64,000 nt of DNA from Cercis canadensis (lineage: Eukaryota; Streptophyta; Magnoliopsida; Fabales; Fabaceae), in the NCBI GenBank assembly GCA_003255065.1, contig QAOA01008219.1:11501-75500 (forward strand), given 5' to 3'. Of the stretch, positions 22,454-34,543 are shown piece after piece. Both the position numbers and the translations under genes were made by a program. Below the pieces are notes generated by a model. That model saw only the letters and a list, made by a program, of their open reading frames with translations. It searched no databases and was not told the DNA's origin. Position 1 is the first letter of the stretch. Each line of letters opens with the position of its first letter.

Positions 22454-22687
22454 ATGGCCAAAGAAAATGGCACTTCAAGTTCTGCCATAAACATCATAGG
22501 TATAATAAATAACTTCGGAAACATCCAAGGCAATTGCAATGGATGCATCATCTTTCTTGATCAAGAAGAAAAAGACATTTGCAATGAAGTCAAAGTTAAT
22601 AAAACGGTCGTCACTTCCAGCAATATGGTTGAAGAAGCATTCGTTCACGGTAATGGGATACGCAGGAAAAAAACCACAAAAAAATAG
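22454..22687 (+). CDS. Small Gly/Asn-motif protein (77 aa), second copy
   Basis: The encoded protein is identical to that at 19922-20155, including the motif at residues 13-30. Because the surrounding 2.5 kb is nearly identical and bordered by an N, this may be the other haplotype of the same gene and not a true second locus. Promoter and downstream DNA are also the same. Confidence 0.5.
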   Translation: MAKENGTSSSAINIIGIINNFGNIQGNCNGCIIFLDQEEKDICNEVKVNKTVVTSSNMVEEAFVHGNGIRRKKTTKK

Positions 22688-22898
22688 ATCATATTCAGGG
22701 CCAAGGTAACAGATCAATCCTTTGTCACTTCCAGCGCAACTCACATATGCTCACCAAGAGCATCTCTTTTATTTTATGTGGTTCTTAGACCTCTTATAGA
22801 TTTGAATATGCTTTATGGATTTTATGTTTCTAGATTTTGACCCTCAAACATGTATGGTTTCTCCCGCATTCTCTTCCTATATTTGAGAAAAAGAAAAC

Positions 22899-23197
22899 AT
22901 GTGGGTTCTTTTGGTTATAATAATGCTTTTAAGCGCTATTGTTAATTTCTTCTTGCTTCACACCATTTTGCGTTTAAAGGAAATTAATGAACAAATTATG
23001 TATTGGCACTTTCCAATTGTTTTGATGGTCATTGCAATTGTCATACTTTTCTTCAATAACGGTTTGTTAACAGTCCATTTTCTCGCAATTCTTGGAATGC
23101 AACCATGATTGCGACTATAGCCACAACTGTCATTTCAATCCTCGGTACTTACTTTCAAAAAATTGGGACAGTCTCTTGTATCTACTCTTTACAATAA
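22899..23197 (+). pseudogene. Hydrophobic reading frame, second copy
   Basis: Same as 20367-20665, with the same apparent frame break. A third copy of its 3' part (from CCATTTTCTCGCAATTCTTG on) is at 36407. Confidence 0.3.
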
Positions 23198-23419
23198 ATT
23201 ATTTTATCCTCTAGTGTAGACTTTTCAATTAGAATGTTTTAGAGTCGTCATAAATATTCTTCTGTTGAAGGAAGAAGTTGAAAATTTGAGAACTTCGGAT
23301 TTATTCTTCATATGCAAGGAGGTCTTTTTCTCTCAAACTTGATGAAGTAGGAAGTTGAGGATCTGAAAATTTGCAAGTTGTGAAAGGGCGTCTATCCTTG
23401 CATTTGATGAAGAAATTGA

Positions 23420-23751
23420 AAAAATTCTGCAGCAATCAAGCATCATATATAGAAGTTGATTGTCGGATGTTTTTAATGATGTTTAAGATTGGTCTTGAGT
23501 GTAATCTTCTCTTCGAACTTGATGAAAGAAGTTGAAAAGTCTCTGCAAATCTTGCTTGATCTCCTTGGTGTTCAAGCTAGGAAGATCTGAGCATGGATCT
23601 TTCTTTGTTCTTCTTAGGTTGTTAAAGGGTATGACCTTCCTAAATTATTTGGGTTCAGGAATTCGTTGGTAAGTATCTTACAATTAGCTTTGCCTTTTGC
23701 TCTTGTATAGCTTAACTAGTTTCTAAATTTTTGTGTATAGGAAAGAAGAAA
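23420..23751. repeat. Non-coding DNA with TTGATGAAG/GAAGTTGA motifs, repeated at 36750-37092
   Basis: No gene. Imperfect repeats of TTGATGAAGxxxGAAGTTGA are scattered from 23280 to 23560. The same DNA with about 1-2% differences follows the N at 36406 and ends at 37092. Confidence 0.6.
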
Positions 23752-23943
23752 GAGTAAAATACAATTTTTGTCATTGAATTATTAGCCTCTTGTTACTTTC
23801 ATCCATGTTGTATATTTAGTGTCACTTTATTCATTGAATCATTATTCTGTGAGCCAAATTAATCCTCCGTTAGCATTGGTTAATGAAAAGAGACAAGAAA
23901 TTTCATGTGGCATGTTAAATGATGATATGGCCATTAAGTGATA
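23752..23943. repeat. Mutator-like terminus of a second, related element
   Basis: GAGTAAAATACAATTTTTGT starts a 190 bp block that parallels the terminus of the large element (GAGTAAAACCTCATTTTGG) and has the same inner pattern, GTGGCATGTTAAATG...ATGGCCATTAAGTG versus TTGGCACGTTAAGTG...GTGGCCGTCAA. It ends where the 9 bp target duplication of the large element begins. The large element may therefore have landed beside or inside an older relative. Confidence 0.45.
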
Positions 23944-23952
23944 AAAATACAA
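23944..23952 (+). repeat. 9 bp target-site duplication, left (AAAATACAA)
   Basis: AAAATACAA directly precedes the left terminus and the same nine bases directly follow the right terminus at 34544-34552. Nine bases is the size made by Mutator transposases. Confidence 0.95.
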
Positions 23953-24415
23953 GAGTAAAACCTCATTTTGGTCCCTGAAAGATAGGTTCGGGGGCACTTT
24001 AGTCCCTGAAAGATTTTTACAGACACTTTGGTCCCTGAAAGATCAATCTGTTACCCATTGTAGTCCCCCGCTTATCTTTGTTAGTGGGACTTGACGGAAA
24101 TCGACACTTGGCACGTTAAGTGCCTATGTGGCCGTCAAATACTGAGGTGGCAAGCTGATTAGGCATGGAAGTGCGCTGGTGGCATGGTAATAAGGGTGAC
24201 GACGCCGTTTCGCACCCCTGCCCATTCTCAACATAGACGACGTCGTTCTGGGCGCAGAGGAGAAGAACACCATCGTGCCCAGCACTTTGAAAATTCGAAA
24301 TCCCTCATCTCATCAGAGGCTGAAATGCAAAATCCCTGAAGCACTGATATCCCCAATTTGGAACCCTAATTCTTCTAGCATCCCTTTCGCCTGGATTTCC
24401 CCAAATTGACAAACA
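23953..24415 (+). repeat. Left terminal inverted repeat of the MULE
   Basis: Matches the reverse complement of 34046-34543. The outer 100 bp contain three spaced copies of TTxGTCCCTGAAAGAT, a possible transposase-binding repeat. Similarity ends after GGATTTCCCCAAATTGAC. Confidence 0.9.
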
Positions 24416-27400
24416 GGAACCCTAACCTCCAAATCAGGGTTTCCATTCCTCTCTGTCACTGAATCACTTAACCCCCAAATCAGAACCCATCCTGTTGTGA
24501 TATTTACCGTAGTCCCTTCGCTCATAGTGGGAGGAAAAGGCGTGAATGGTGTGAAATTGGAAGGGGTCCTTCGTCCTCGACGAGGTGAGGTTTCCCTTTT
24601 CTGTGTCAGGTTCTTGAAGATTTTAATTAGTGTGTGATAGCGTTGTTGTTTATAGCTTATGTTGTGGTCCCGGGCTTAACATTGGTTCCCAAAGTTGAAA
24701 GTATTTTATTGGTCTGTCTTTGTTATGGTGGTCCAGCTGCTGTTCCTTTTGGAAAGTAGTGGACATGGGGTGTCTTTGTTATGGTTGTTGTGGTGGGACA
24801 GGGGTTGTCGAACTTGTGCTTTTCTGTGATATTTTGGTGGGTTGCACGTTTTCTGTGATATTGGTTTGTGTTTGTTATCTGTAGCATGTTTTATAATATT
24901 GCTAATGTCATGTGGTGGTCCCTGTAAATTCTACTGAAGGTGCAATTGGCGTAAAGATAAGATAATTCCTGAGCCACTTTTAGAATAAAAACTTTTGTTG
25001 CTATGTGAAACAATTCTAGTCAACTGTTTGAAGGAATATTTTGGTTGTACCTCGAGAAAAAAGCACCATTTCATCCTCTATAATATTTTGACACTGAGTT
25101 TGAGATTGTTTAAATAGCTTCCACTTATTACATTAAGAGCAAGTATTAACATAAAATGTTAAACTTACAAATATGATTTAAGGGATGAAAAAAAAAAAAT
25201 TTTGCTATAATTTTTTATTCATCCAAGTATAATATACATGGTGATGTTCTGGTGTATACAAATTGTTGATGAAATCCATTTTTTAACTTGTCCAGTGTCC
25301 ACGAATAGAATAGTTTTTGCTTGCTAGAATAGTGAAATTTTTTTACGATATTTGGAAGGTATCTTTTGATGAATACTTGCCCCCTAAAGTTGGTTTGAGC
25401 ACATGTTTGAACTGTAGACACTGAATTGTGATATGTTTGAGCTCTATAAGAATTGCTGAAGAGCTCATTGCACTGCAATATTTCACTCTCTATGGTTGTA
25501 TTAGAACTAGTCTTGGTAATATCTTCTGTATTTTTTGAAGTCACCGAAATTTTGTTTTTTCTTAACAGGTTAATTCCTCTGTTTGGTAAACGGATAAAAA
25601 AGGTTAAAGCAGCCGTCATCCAACTTATAGTGTCAGAGGTTTTATCTTAACATTTGTTAAACCTCTGTTGGATACATACACCTCAAGGAGTTCAATGCTT
25701 TGGCCAGAAAAGATTTAGTCATAGGTGAACATTTCTTAACTATTTATAATTTAGTCTTGCTTAAAATTATGATAATGCTTATTTCTCAATGAGAAGACGT
25801 TCTCTTCTATAAGTTGTGGGTTTGTAAAATTATAGTGGATTGAACAAAATTAGTATTGTTAGATATAAAACTATTATTGGGTGCTCACCTAATAGCATAA
25901 GCTTTTGGGGTGAGTTAGTTCTTGACAAGTATTAATCTCTTTGTGAATTCTCACTCTGAATTCTGAAACAGTCTATATGCTATGAAAAACAGATTGCCTT
26001 TTTATATTATTTTCAAGTAATCATTTATGCTTATTTCTTTTCTGGACAAAACAGCTGACAGTAATCAAAAGATGTCTCAACAAACACCAAAAAACCTACT
26101 CCAATCAAACAAAATGTGAACAAGATCATTTGAAAAAATTTTAGATTAACATTCCACAAGCACTAGTAAAGACAGATTTTATCCTAACATTCCTAATACA
26201 CTAGTAAAGATAGGTTGTATCTTAACATTCAGACAGATTTTATTTGTCTTACACTCTTTCATATTCCCAAATATATAAAGCAACATAGCACATTTTCAAT
26301 GCATATTTCTGGTTTTCATTATTTTGCTGCAGACAATGAGTATGTGTGAGTTAAGCATGTGTTAGAAAGAATTGTGTGTTAGCTGATGTGTGATAGATTG
26401 GATTAATTTCATGTTAAGTTACCTGATTTTTTTGTTATAATTTGTGCCAAATTAGATGATCTTTAACTATTGCATAGTTGATCTCCTGAGTGGTGTTGAA
26501 GGCTTCATGATGGTAGAAAGATTAAAGGGGGCGTATTGAAGTGACTGGATCTGCCTAGTCCTAAAATTGGCCTGGTAAGTGTAATTAAGTATGCTTAACA
26601 TTGCAAATATGAAATTGGCCTGGTTAGTAGATCATTTTCAGAATATGATTTGTTTTGTGCTTGTTATATAATCTGAATTTTTTAAAGATTCCAGTGATTA
26701 CAGACTTGTTGGTTTTGTGATTTGTTGTTTATTATATTCTGTTATGTACTTGTTATGTACTTGATTTGTTGCTTGGAATATTATTGTATCATATGGATTT
26801 TTGTCTTTGTGTCATTTGGAAGTCTGTATTATTGGGTGCATGTTATTGAAATTTTTGACATCTGTTTAGGGTAAGCCTATGAGTATTTAATCATTTGTCT
26901 ATTTTGCAGTGGTTTTGTGTTGGAGGTAGACTTTTCTGTGTTAATCATACCTGAACCCATTTACTGATAGAAGTTGTTTTGAACTGAGGCTAGTTTCTCA
27001 TTTTCAGAATATGATCTGTTTTGTGCTTGTTATATAATCTGAATTTTTTAAAGATTCCAGTGATTATAGACTTGTTAGTTTTGTGATTTGTTGTTTATTA
27101 TATTTTGTTATGTACTTGTTATGTACTTGATTTGTTGCTTGGAATATTATTGTATCATATGGATTTTTGTGTTGGTGTCATTTGGAAGTCTGTATTATAC
27201 CTGAACCCATTATTAGATTGTTCCAACCGTATGTGTGCAGTAATGTGAATGAACTCTTTAGGAGTTTTAAATTTGTGTAAAAGATCCTCCACATTAGGAT
27301 TTTGTCCATTCTTACCAAACTTCTATCATGAAGGGAATTTTCTGCACAATTTTAAAATTACATGAGGTAAGCTGAATAATTTCAAAATCTCAAAGGGTAG

Positions 27401-28043
27401 GTAAATTATATTGCATGTGATAGGGCTTTTGTGCAAATAGTGGACAAAACTCCCATAGGCAAAACTTTTTGTACAAGTTTGAAATCCTAAGGGGGCTGAT
27501 CGCTTATTTTATTTTATGTCTAATATAGATTTTTCTACACAACTTAAACCATTTTCAAGAGGTTAAAACTTGTAATTCTGTACCATTAAATGCGTCATCT
27601 AAACAAAATTTTGGCTGGGTTCAACTTAAATTATAAGATGTATATCAAAGCTATAGGGATAAGAATATATGAGAAAAATAATGGTAAAAGTAACAAAACT
27701 CTTTTAAATAAGAATCACGTTACTTTTAAATAATTAATCATTATATAATGAATTATTATATTTGAATTTAATTGAATTCAATAAAATTTTAATTATAACC
27801 TTACGCAAGCCATGGGTGTGGTGCACCTTGCAATTTGCATCTCCTCCAGATGGACTGCTTAGTCTTCTAGTAGCTGATGATATGGGGATTGTTTTGAACC
27901 CTGTTTCTTTTCTCTACTTGTTGGTTCAGTGATTTGTTGTTTATTATTGACTTAGTAATACAGATTTAGTTATGTTGCTTGGTATATTCTGTTATGTACT
28001 TGGTTGGTGTCATGACCAGTTTATATTTTTTGAAGCTTGAAGA
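24416..28043. other. MULE interior before the transposase; no gene recognised
   Basis: AT-rich non-coding DNA. GAG|GTGAGG near 24584 would be a good donor for a long 5' UTR intron that ends just before the ATG at 28044 (TGAAG). A copia LTR-end-like block lies at 25855-25945. Two direct repeats of about 200 bp are listed separately. Frames at 25215-25619 and 25453-25650 have no recognisable features. Confidence 0.5.
26632..27198. repeat. Direct repeat, two units of about 200 bp (26632-26832 and 26999-27198)
   Basis: Both begin CATTTTCAGAATATGAT, pass through TTATATAATCTGAATTTTTT and TGTTATGTACTTGTTATGTA, and end TGGAAGTCTGTATTAT. They differ at a few bases. About 166 bp of other DNA lies between them. 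Confidence 0.9.
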
Positions 28044-31000
28044 ATGGATCGTTATGTAACCCTCATCCTACACCATGGTGGAAAGTTTGTTCGTCAACCA
28101 ACTCTTGCATACGTTGACGGGGAGGAAGATTCATGGGACTGGGTTGATATTGACAAGGTTTCCATTCCAACTGTTACGCAACTGTTTTGTGAGCATGGGT
28201 ACATTGCTTATGAAAATTGTTACTGGTTGGTGCCTGGTTTAGTGCTAGAGGATGGGCTAAGACCCTTTAAGAGTGACCTAGATGTTATAGAACTGTTTGG
28301 TGCAGTAGAGGGGGTTGATGAGATTGAGTTCTACTATGAGCACCCAATCATTGAAGATCCTGAGTTGGTGGAGCCTATTCTGAGTTTGCCATTCCATGCA
28401 CAAGCCGGCGATGGGTGTGAGGGTATTGGGAACGATAACAATGAGGGTGACACAGTAGGGCAGAATGTGTGTCAAGAAGAAGAACTAGGGCATAATGTGG
28501 GTGAAGAAGAAGAACAAGGGCATAATGTGGGTGAAGAAGAAGAACTAGGGCAGAATGTAAGTGAAGAAGAAGCACAAGGGCAGAATGTGGGTGAAGAAGA
28601 AGAAGATCCCAGTGATAATGGCTCAAGTGATTCAAGTGGCACAGATGATGAAGATGGCTTCCATGATGCAGAACAGAGCCCAAGAAGTTCACCACCAATA
28701 CTTGGGAGCACATATGTGGAATACACGCAGGCAGCACCAGTGGAGTATCAGAATAATATGTCCGTTCCTGGGGGGGAAACAAGTACTAATCCTAGTCAGC
28801 CAATAAGAAGAGGTGGTAAGCAGAAAAATAAGTACCCACTGGAGAGATATGTTAATCCATTTGAGCGGCAGGGGTATGAAACAGAGGATGTGCACACTCC
28901 GGACAGCTCCGAACCAGAGGGTAGTGGTTGTGAAAGAGATGAAGTGTTCCCACAATTTAATCCACAAGCACATTTCGGGGCGGTGAACCTAGAGCTTGGG
29001 ATGGAATTTTCAACCATCAGTGCATTCAAGGAAGCAGTTAAAGACTACACGATTCATCTAGGCAAGCCTATAATTTGGGTGAAAAATGACAAGCAGAGGG
29101 CTAGGGCTGTATGCATAAATGGTTGTGAATGGGAGATTTTCTGCTCCTTCAGTAATGCGAGACAAAGCTTTCAGGTGAAGACCTTCATGAACACACACTC
29201 ATGAAGCAGGAAGATCTCAAACAAGCAAGCTAATTCCAAGTGGGTAGCATAGAAGCTTGTAGAAGAAGTTAGGGGTATTGATGCTCTGAACTTGGTGAAA
29301 AGAAAATACAATGTCAATGTAAATGAGAGAACTATCTCAAGGGCATTGAAAAAGGCAAGGAAGTTAGTTTAAGGAACAGAGCGAGAACAGTATGCAGCTC
29401 TATGGGACTACTGTGGTGAGTTGAAACGAGTAGACCCTAGAGGAACTGTGCAACTGGCGGTTGACAGACCACATGGTGCTTTGACACCAAACTTTGCCAA
29501 ACTATACATTTGTCTAGACGCTTGCTAAGCAGGATTCTAGACTGCCTGTAGACCTCTGATAGGCCTCGATGGGTGCTTCCTGAAAGGGTACTATGGCGGG
29601 ATATTATTGGCTGCAGTTGCTCAGGATGGGAACAACTCGTTCTACCCAATTGCGTATGCTGTTGTGGATCTTGAGACCAAGGACAGCTGGAGATGGTTTC
29701 TGACAAGATTGATTGAAGACATCGGAGATCCAAGAGAACACGGTTGGAATTTCATATCTGATCAGCAAAAGGTAAACATTTACTAGTACTTGTTATAAGT
29801 TGTAATGCTTCAGGGGCTAATAGATTTTTCATGTTTGACTGTATAGGGCTTGGAACCTGCACTGGCTGAACTATGTCCTACAACTCCTCACAGGTCATGT
29901 GTGATGCATATTTGGAAGAATTTCTGTAAGACTTGGAAGAGCAAAGAACTTAGATGTCTGGTGTTTTTGGCAGCAATGTCAACTATGATGAGGGAGTTTG
30001 ACAAGCATATGGCTCATATCAAACTCACTGACCAACATGCCTATGCGTGGTTGATGAAGAATGCTCCAACTAAATGGGTTAGAGGATCCTTTAGCACCTA
30101 CAGTAAGAATCATGCCATCACCAACAACATGTGTGAGCAATTCAACAAGGAAATACGGACATTCAGATGTAAGCCCATTCTAACTATGCTTGAAGAAATA
30201 CGGTGTTATCTTATGAGGAAGAAGTCAGATATGCTTTTAAAGATCCAAAAGTACAATAGTCAGCATGTGCCAATGGCAGTATCGTTCCTTGAAACCGAGA
30301 AGAGGAGAAGCTCCAACTGGTGTCCTCAATGGGCCGGAGATTCTGCTGGGCAGAAATATGAGGTTAGTCGGGGGCCTACCGACAAAGTGGTTGTCGACTT
30401 GTCAGTTGGGACATGCTCCTGTAGGGTTTGGGATTTGACAGGTATACCGTGTAGACATGCTTGTGCCGCATTCGCATCAAATAATGATGACCCAGACACA
30501 GGTGTTAATGCTTGGTACCTAACCAGCACTTGGTTAAAAGCTTACGAGCCTTTTATACAACCATTGGCAGGGCAAGATTATTGGCAAAGGACATACCGTG
30601 GCGATATTAATCCTCCTCCTTTCAAGAGACCATCTGGTAGGCCAAAAAAGAATCGAAGTAAGGTCAATGATGTTCCTCAAGACTATAGCCAGATGAAGAG
30701 AAAATACGGGGACATTAAATGCTCCAAATGTGGTGGCACCGGACACAACACAAGGACTTGCAAAGGAGTAGAACCACGGAAGCGGCGAAAGAAGACCAAG
30801 AAGCCAACCGACCAGCCTGCTGCCAATGAACAGACCCCAGTGAGCCAACCTCTTGATTCACAAGCCCCCACCCCCTGACCCAAATTCTCAAGCTGAAGAA
30901 GTACACCCCAAGAAGAAGACAGCCTTGGAGAAGAAAAAGGTACAGCATACATGGTCATTTGTTTTAGTACTCTAACAAGATTTTTTGTATACCATATGTT

Positions 31001-31127
31001 TTATATAAAATCCTTCCATTTAACTTGCGTCTGTTCATAGGGATCAAGGCGACGTGGCAACACCACAGGCAATGAGGAGACAGTGACTACAAATACCATC
31101 CAAGCAGCAACCACCGCTACTAGATAA
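28044..31127 (+). pseudogene. MULE transposase (MuDR type), inactivated
   Basis: Three exons join well: 28044-29771, 29847-30939 and 31041-31127, with GT-AG introns; about 968 codons, normal for MuDR. In order: an N-terminal PB1-like region (residues 1-105), an acidic region with five 10-residue GEEEELGQNV-type repeats, a MuDR DNA-binding region (FNPQAHFGAVNLELGMEFS), the MULE catalytic domain with its first Asp in IGLDGCFLKG (residue 509) and a second in FISDQQKGL (573), a SWIM zinc finger (CSCRVWDLTGIPCRHAC) and a CCHC knuckle (CSKCGGTGHNTRTC). Exon 1 has in-frame stops at 29202, 29250, 29370, 29526 and 29538. Exon 2 has one extra base in the C run near 30870, giving a false stop at 30876. 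It can make no full transposase. Confidence 0.95.
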
Positions 31128-31840
31128 AGATTCTCAGCATACCTTTCTACTGAACGCTCTAGGAAAGGGGAAGAAAAACTGTTGTCTAATGTGTGACTGT
31201 TGCTGCAAACTGTGCTGCTTATATTTTGTTGTGCATATGTAATTAGCTTGACATATTTATGTGAAAAGAAATTAATCTATTTTGTAGAAATGGTTGTAAA
31301 TCAATGAGCATCTATTTTAGGGACCATTATTTCACTTATTGACAGATGTTGGCTGCTGATTTGTTACACATAATTATATGACAATCCAACTTATTTGCTG
31401 ATGTTGCCCTGTGCCATTATTGTGACAATGTTCATACAGACATTGCTTTATTAGGTGCAACACACTGTTTTTTACTAGTTTGAGAAGACTGTTTGGTGGG
31501 TTGTTTATTTTGATTAGATTCTTATCTTAGAAAATGCACAGGTGATGAGGATTCTAATTGGAATTCTTGGTTGGTTAGGCATTTTAATTTAATCCAGTGG
31601 GCATGCCTTATTTTGTTAGCTGAAATCTTGGTCTCTTTTGAAATTTTCCAGGTCAACTATTTCCACAAAAAACATAATCCACACCTTCTTGTTTACATAA
31701 CAAAATGTGGATATTTGCAACAATGCACTAATGTATTGATGCACAAACTGTTTGAAATATACAATCTAGTAAACAACATTTACATTCTAATAAGTTTATG
31801 AACTCAGCAGGAGATAATACATTACAACTGATGATTTGCT
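31128..31840. other. MULE interior between the convergent genes
   Basis: Non-coding AT-rich DNA between the stop of the transposase and the stop of the minus-strand gene. Presumably both 3' UTRs. Confidence 0.5.
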
Positions 31841-32408
31841 TTATTTTACAAATAACACAATCAACACAAAAACAGCCAACAAACCACATGTTATTTTCAA
31901 TTTCCTATTTTCACTTTCAAGACGCTTAATTGTCTTCTGCATCTTCACCACCTTTTTCTCATTAGTTGTGTATGACTTAGGGGTTCTTCTATCCATCCCT
32001 TCATAGTTCTCGACCCATTGAAAGAATCTACAACATAAGTCTTCATTCTACATGTAAAGATGTTGACCATGAGTTAAAATAAGAATTTGAGAAATGTAAA
32101 TGACAAGCCTTTTAAATTGAGTAAATATGTAATCCACAATTATATTCCCATCAAACCTTGTAACGTGGACAACGCCAAAATGGCCGATTTGGGTTTTTAT
32201 TCGTCTTCGAAATCAGCTTTATCACCCTTTCATTACAACCGCATACATAGGGGCTATTATGGTCAGATATAGCATATGTATTGCTTTTTAAGCTTGACCC
32301 ACTAGAGCTGCCTTCATGGATATGTTGTCCATGGCTTGCCGGAGTGAATGCTTCACCATCAACCATCACATAATGTCGTTTAGGGAATCCTTCATCCTCA
32401 ATGATCAT
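31841..32408 (-). CDS. GRF zinc-finger protein with coiled coil and C-terminal membrane anchor (152 aa), MULE-encoded
   Basis: Two exons on the minus strand: 32408-32157 and 32047-31841, joined at AAG|GT ... TGTAG|AAT in phase 0. The join rebuilds a GRF-type zinc finger: CGCNERVIKLISKT then FWRCPRYK | NEDLCCRFFQW, i.e. Cx C...C...CxFFxW, the usual GRF spacing. After it come a basic coiled-coil segment (KKVVKMQKTIKRLESENRKL) and a hydrophobic tail (LLAVFVLIVLFVK) before the stop. The ATG at 32406-32408 is the first in frame; an extra 5' exon is possible because a splice acceptor-like CATAG lies just upstream. No stops or frameshifts are seen, unlike the transposase. Small GRF genes of this build occur in plants and beside MULE transposases; their role is not established. 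Confidence 0.75.
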
Positions 32409-34045
32409 TTCATCAAAACCTATGATGTCCAACCAAAAGAAAAATACATGTTAAACATATATGCTTTACCTATTATGGGTCATATAAAATGTTAAAGTTC
32501 GTATCGGCATGCATTGCATACCTAATTTAATTTTATACCATATAATTTAAAATGTCTAACAAAACAAGTGAAGCAATACAGATTCTCATATTTCACTTTT
32601 TATGGTCATGCAATTATTACTTAGCAACAACTACACTGTGGTTGTTCAACAAATAAATTGTAATTTTTTACTCAATTCTCATATTTGACCTCATGTTATT
32701 TTGCTAAAATATAGTATACTAGGTTATTAAAGAAAATTTTAAAACAACAGAGTTCATCAAGTAGAATCTATAACAAATCTTTAATTCAAACTTGTTAAAC
32801 CCTCATGGAGGCATTATTTTAATGGGAAGAGACAAGGTATAAAGAAAATCCTCATCATGTTGTCATTCTGCACATGAATTCAAAAACAGAAAGCAACTTA
32901 GAAAAGCTTAATATCTCTAAATAAATAATGAAGAAACATGTACATGTCATAAACAGATGAATTCAACAAGGAATGACAAATTCTTCCATTTTCTGGGGCA
33001 ATATATTCAGCTCAATCAAAACATAGGGAATAACTCATCCAAGTACACATAACATCTAGGGATTTTCCTGCTTTCATGCAAAACATAGGGTCAGTATATT
33101 GTATTATTCTACATTATGTAAAAATCAACTTGTCCAATCAAACATGGTATCCATCATAGTTATTCTGAAAGTCTGCATTGATATTAATGATTTTTCGAAA
33201 TCATTTTTTTAACCCTTTTGTTTTGTAATTAAATAATCTGATTCATCTTAAAGGACACACACAGAAAATAAGGACGACTCCTCCAAAAACTGATACAAAT
33301 ATATGCTGAGAATATTAACTTAATTTGCCATCGTTTCCTTTATTCTTTATTGGCAGACTGATTCTGAATTTCACAAGAACCAAGTGTAAATTTAATACTT
33401 TCACATTTACTAGCTAGAAATTGCTCCTGGTACTGAATTGCTTCAAGAAATAATAATGAAAGCTCATGAGAACAACACCAAGGAATCAAGATTCCCTGCA
33501 TATAGAAAGGAGAAAACCATAGACTTTTATTGGTATGAAACTAGATTTATCCTAAGACATGCCAGCTTAAAAGAGATCAACCTAAGAATGATTCTATTCA
33601 ACCCAAAACCATTACAACTTCTTAAACCCAAAAAAAAACATCAAAAAAATAATAATCTACCTCAAGTCAAGCTACACATCAACCATTCTATTGCTTCTAT
33701 TACGGAAGTACCAGGTTCAAGTCAAGTTCCGCATTCCCAAACTCATTTCAAATTTCACTACCCTGTCTGGTAAAGCTTCATGCTTTAAAGGGAAATAAAG
33801 ACAAATTATATTAATTTACAAAAGCTAATGAGTTTCATATCGTGAAGAGTAATAGTAATTTATTTGTAGTTCATCTGCTCTTATTCTTGGAATAAAATAA
33901 CTTGAACTAATTTATGATATTAACTGGTAAATGCAATTGAAGAAAAAATAGCTTCATCTTGCATTGCAATTTATACAACATACCGATTCTTCCAGCACAC
34001 ACACAAAAAAGGAAAAGAAACAAATGTTCAGCCTTCGAGAAAACA
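32409..34045. other. MULE interior, no gene recognised
   Basis: AT-rich DNA. The reading frame at 33438-33773 has no recognisable domain and is probably chance. Confidence 0.5.
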
Positions 34046-34543
34046 AACATGTTCGTCAATTTGGGGAAATCCAGAATTGGGGAAATCCAGAAAGGGATGC
34101 TAGAAGATTTAGGGTTCCAAATTGGGGATATCTTTTATCGCACCCACCAAGAAATGCAAAAATGGCTGCTCAATTTTGGGGGGATTTCGGTGCTTCAGGG
34201 ATTTCGCATTTCAGCCTTTGATGAGATGAGGGATTTCGAATTTGCAGAGTGCTGGGCATGATGGTGTTCTTCTCCTCTGCGCCCAGAATGACGTCGTCTA
34301 CCTTATTACCATGCCACCAGCCCACTTCCATGCCTAGTCAGCTTGCCACCTTAGTATTTGACGAACACATAGGCACTTAACGTGCCACGTGTCGATTTTC
34401 GTCAAGTCCCACTAATAGAGATAAGCGGGGGACTAAAATGGGTAACGGATTGATCTTTCAGGGACCAAAGTGTTCGTAAAAATCTTTCAGGGACTAAAGT
34501 GTCTCCGAACCTATCTTTCAGGGACCAAAATGAGGTTTTACTC
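34046..34543 (-). repeat. Right terminal inverted repeat of the MULE
   Basis: Inverted counterpart of 23953-24415, ending GGACCAAAATGAGGTTTTACTC with the three GGGAC(C/T)AAA repeats. Confidence 0.9.

Larger units (their letters stand above)
20888..23419. repeat. 2.5 kb near-identical duplicate, unit 2
   Basis: Second copy of 18355-20886. Differences include single-base changes near 21080 and 21798, one fewer T near 22075 and a 3 bp gain near 23319. Contents are listed separately. After 23419 the sequence continues beyond what unit 1 shows. Confidence 0.9.
23953..34543 (+). mobile_element. Complete Mutator-like element (MULE), 10,591 bp
   Basis: Termini GAGTAAAACCTCATTTTGG and its reverse complement bound the element. 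The perfect 9 bp duplication AAAATACAA flanks it. The inverted termini extend about 460-500 bp (23953-24415 and 34046-34543) and differ by scattered substitutions and indels. Inside are a MuDR-type transposase gene (plus strand, now broken) and a GRF zinc-finger gene (minus strand, apparently intact), which converge towards each other. About 3.5 kb before the transposase ATG has no gene and may be a 5' intron. The perfect target duplication suggests a fairly recent insertion, whereas the transposase stops and diverged termini suggest the copy was already damaged or has aged under methylation. Confidence 0.95.

Noticed and set aside
28375..28806. Several open frames overlapping the acidic repeats of the MULE transposase
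   Set aside because: They are other-frame readings of the GAAGAAGAA repeat region of the transposase.
33438..33773. 111-codon plus frame in the MULE interior
   Set aside because: Lys/His-rich without any recognisable domain; probably chance.
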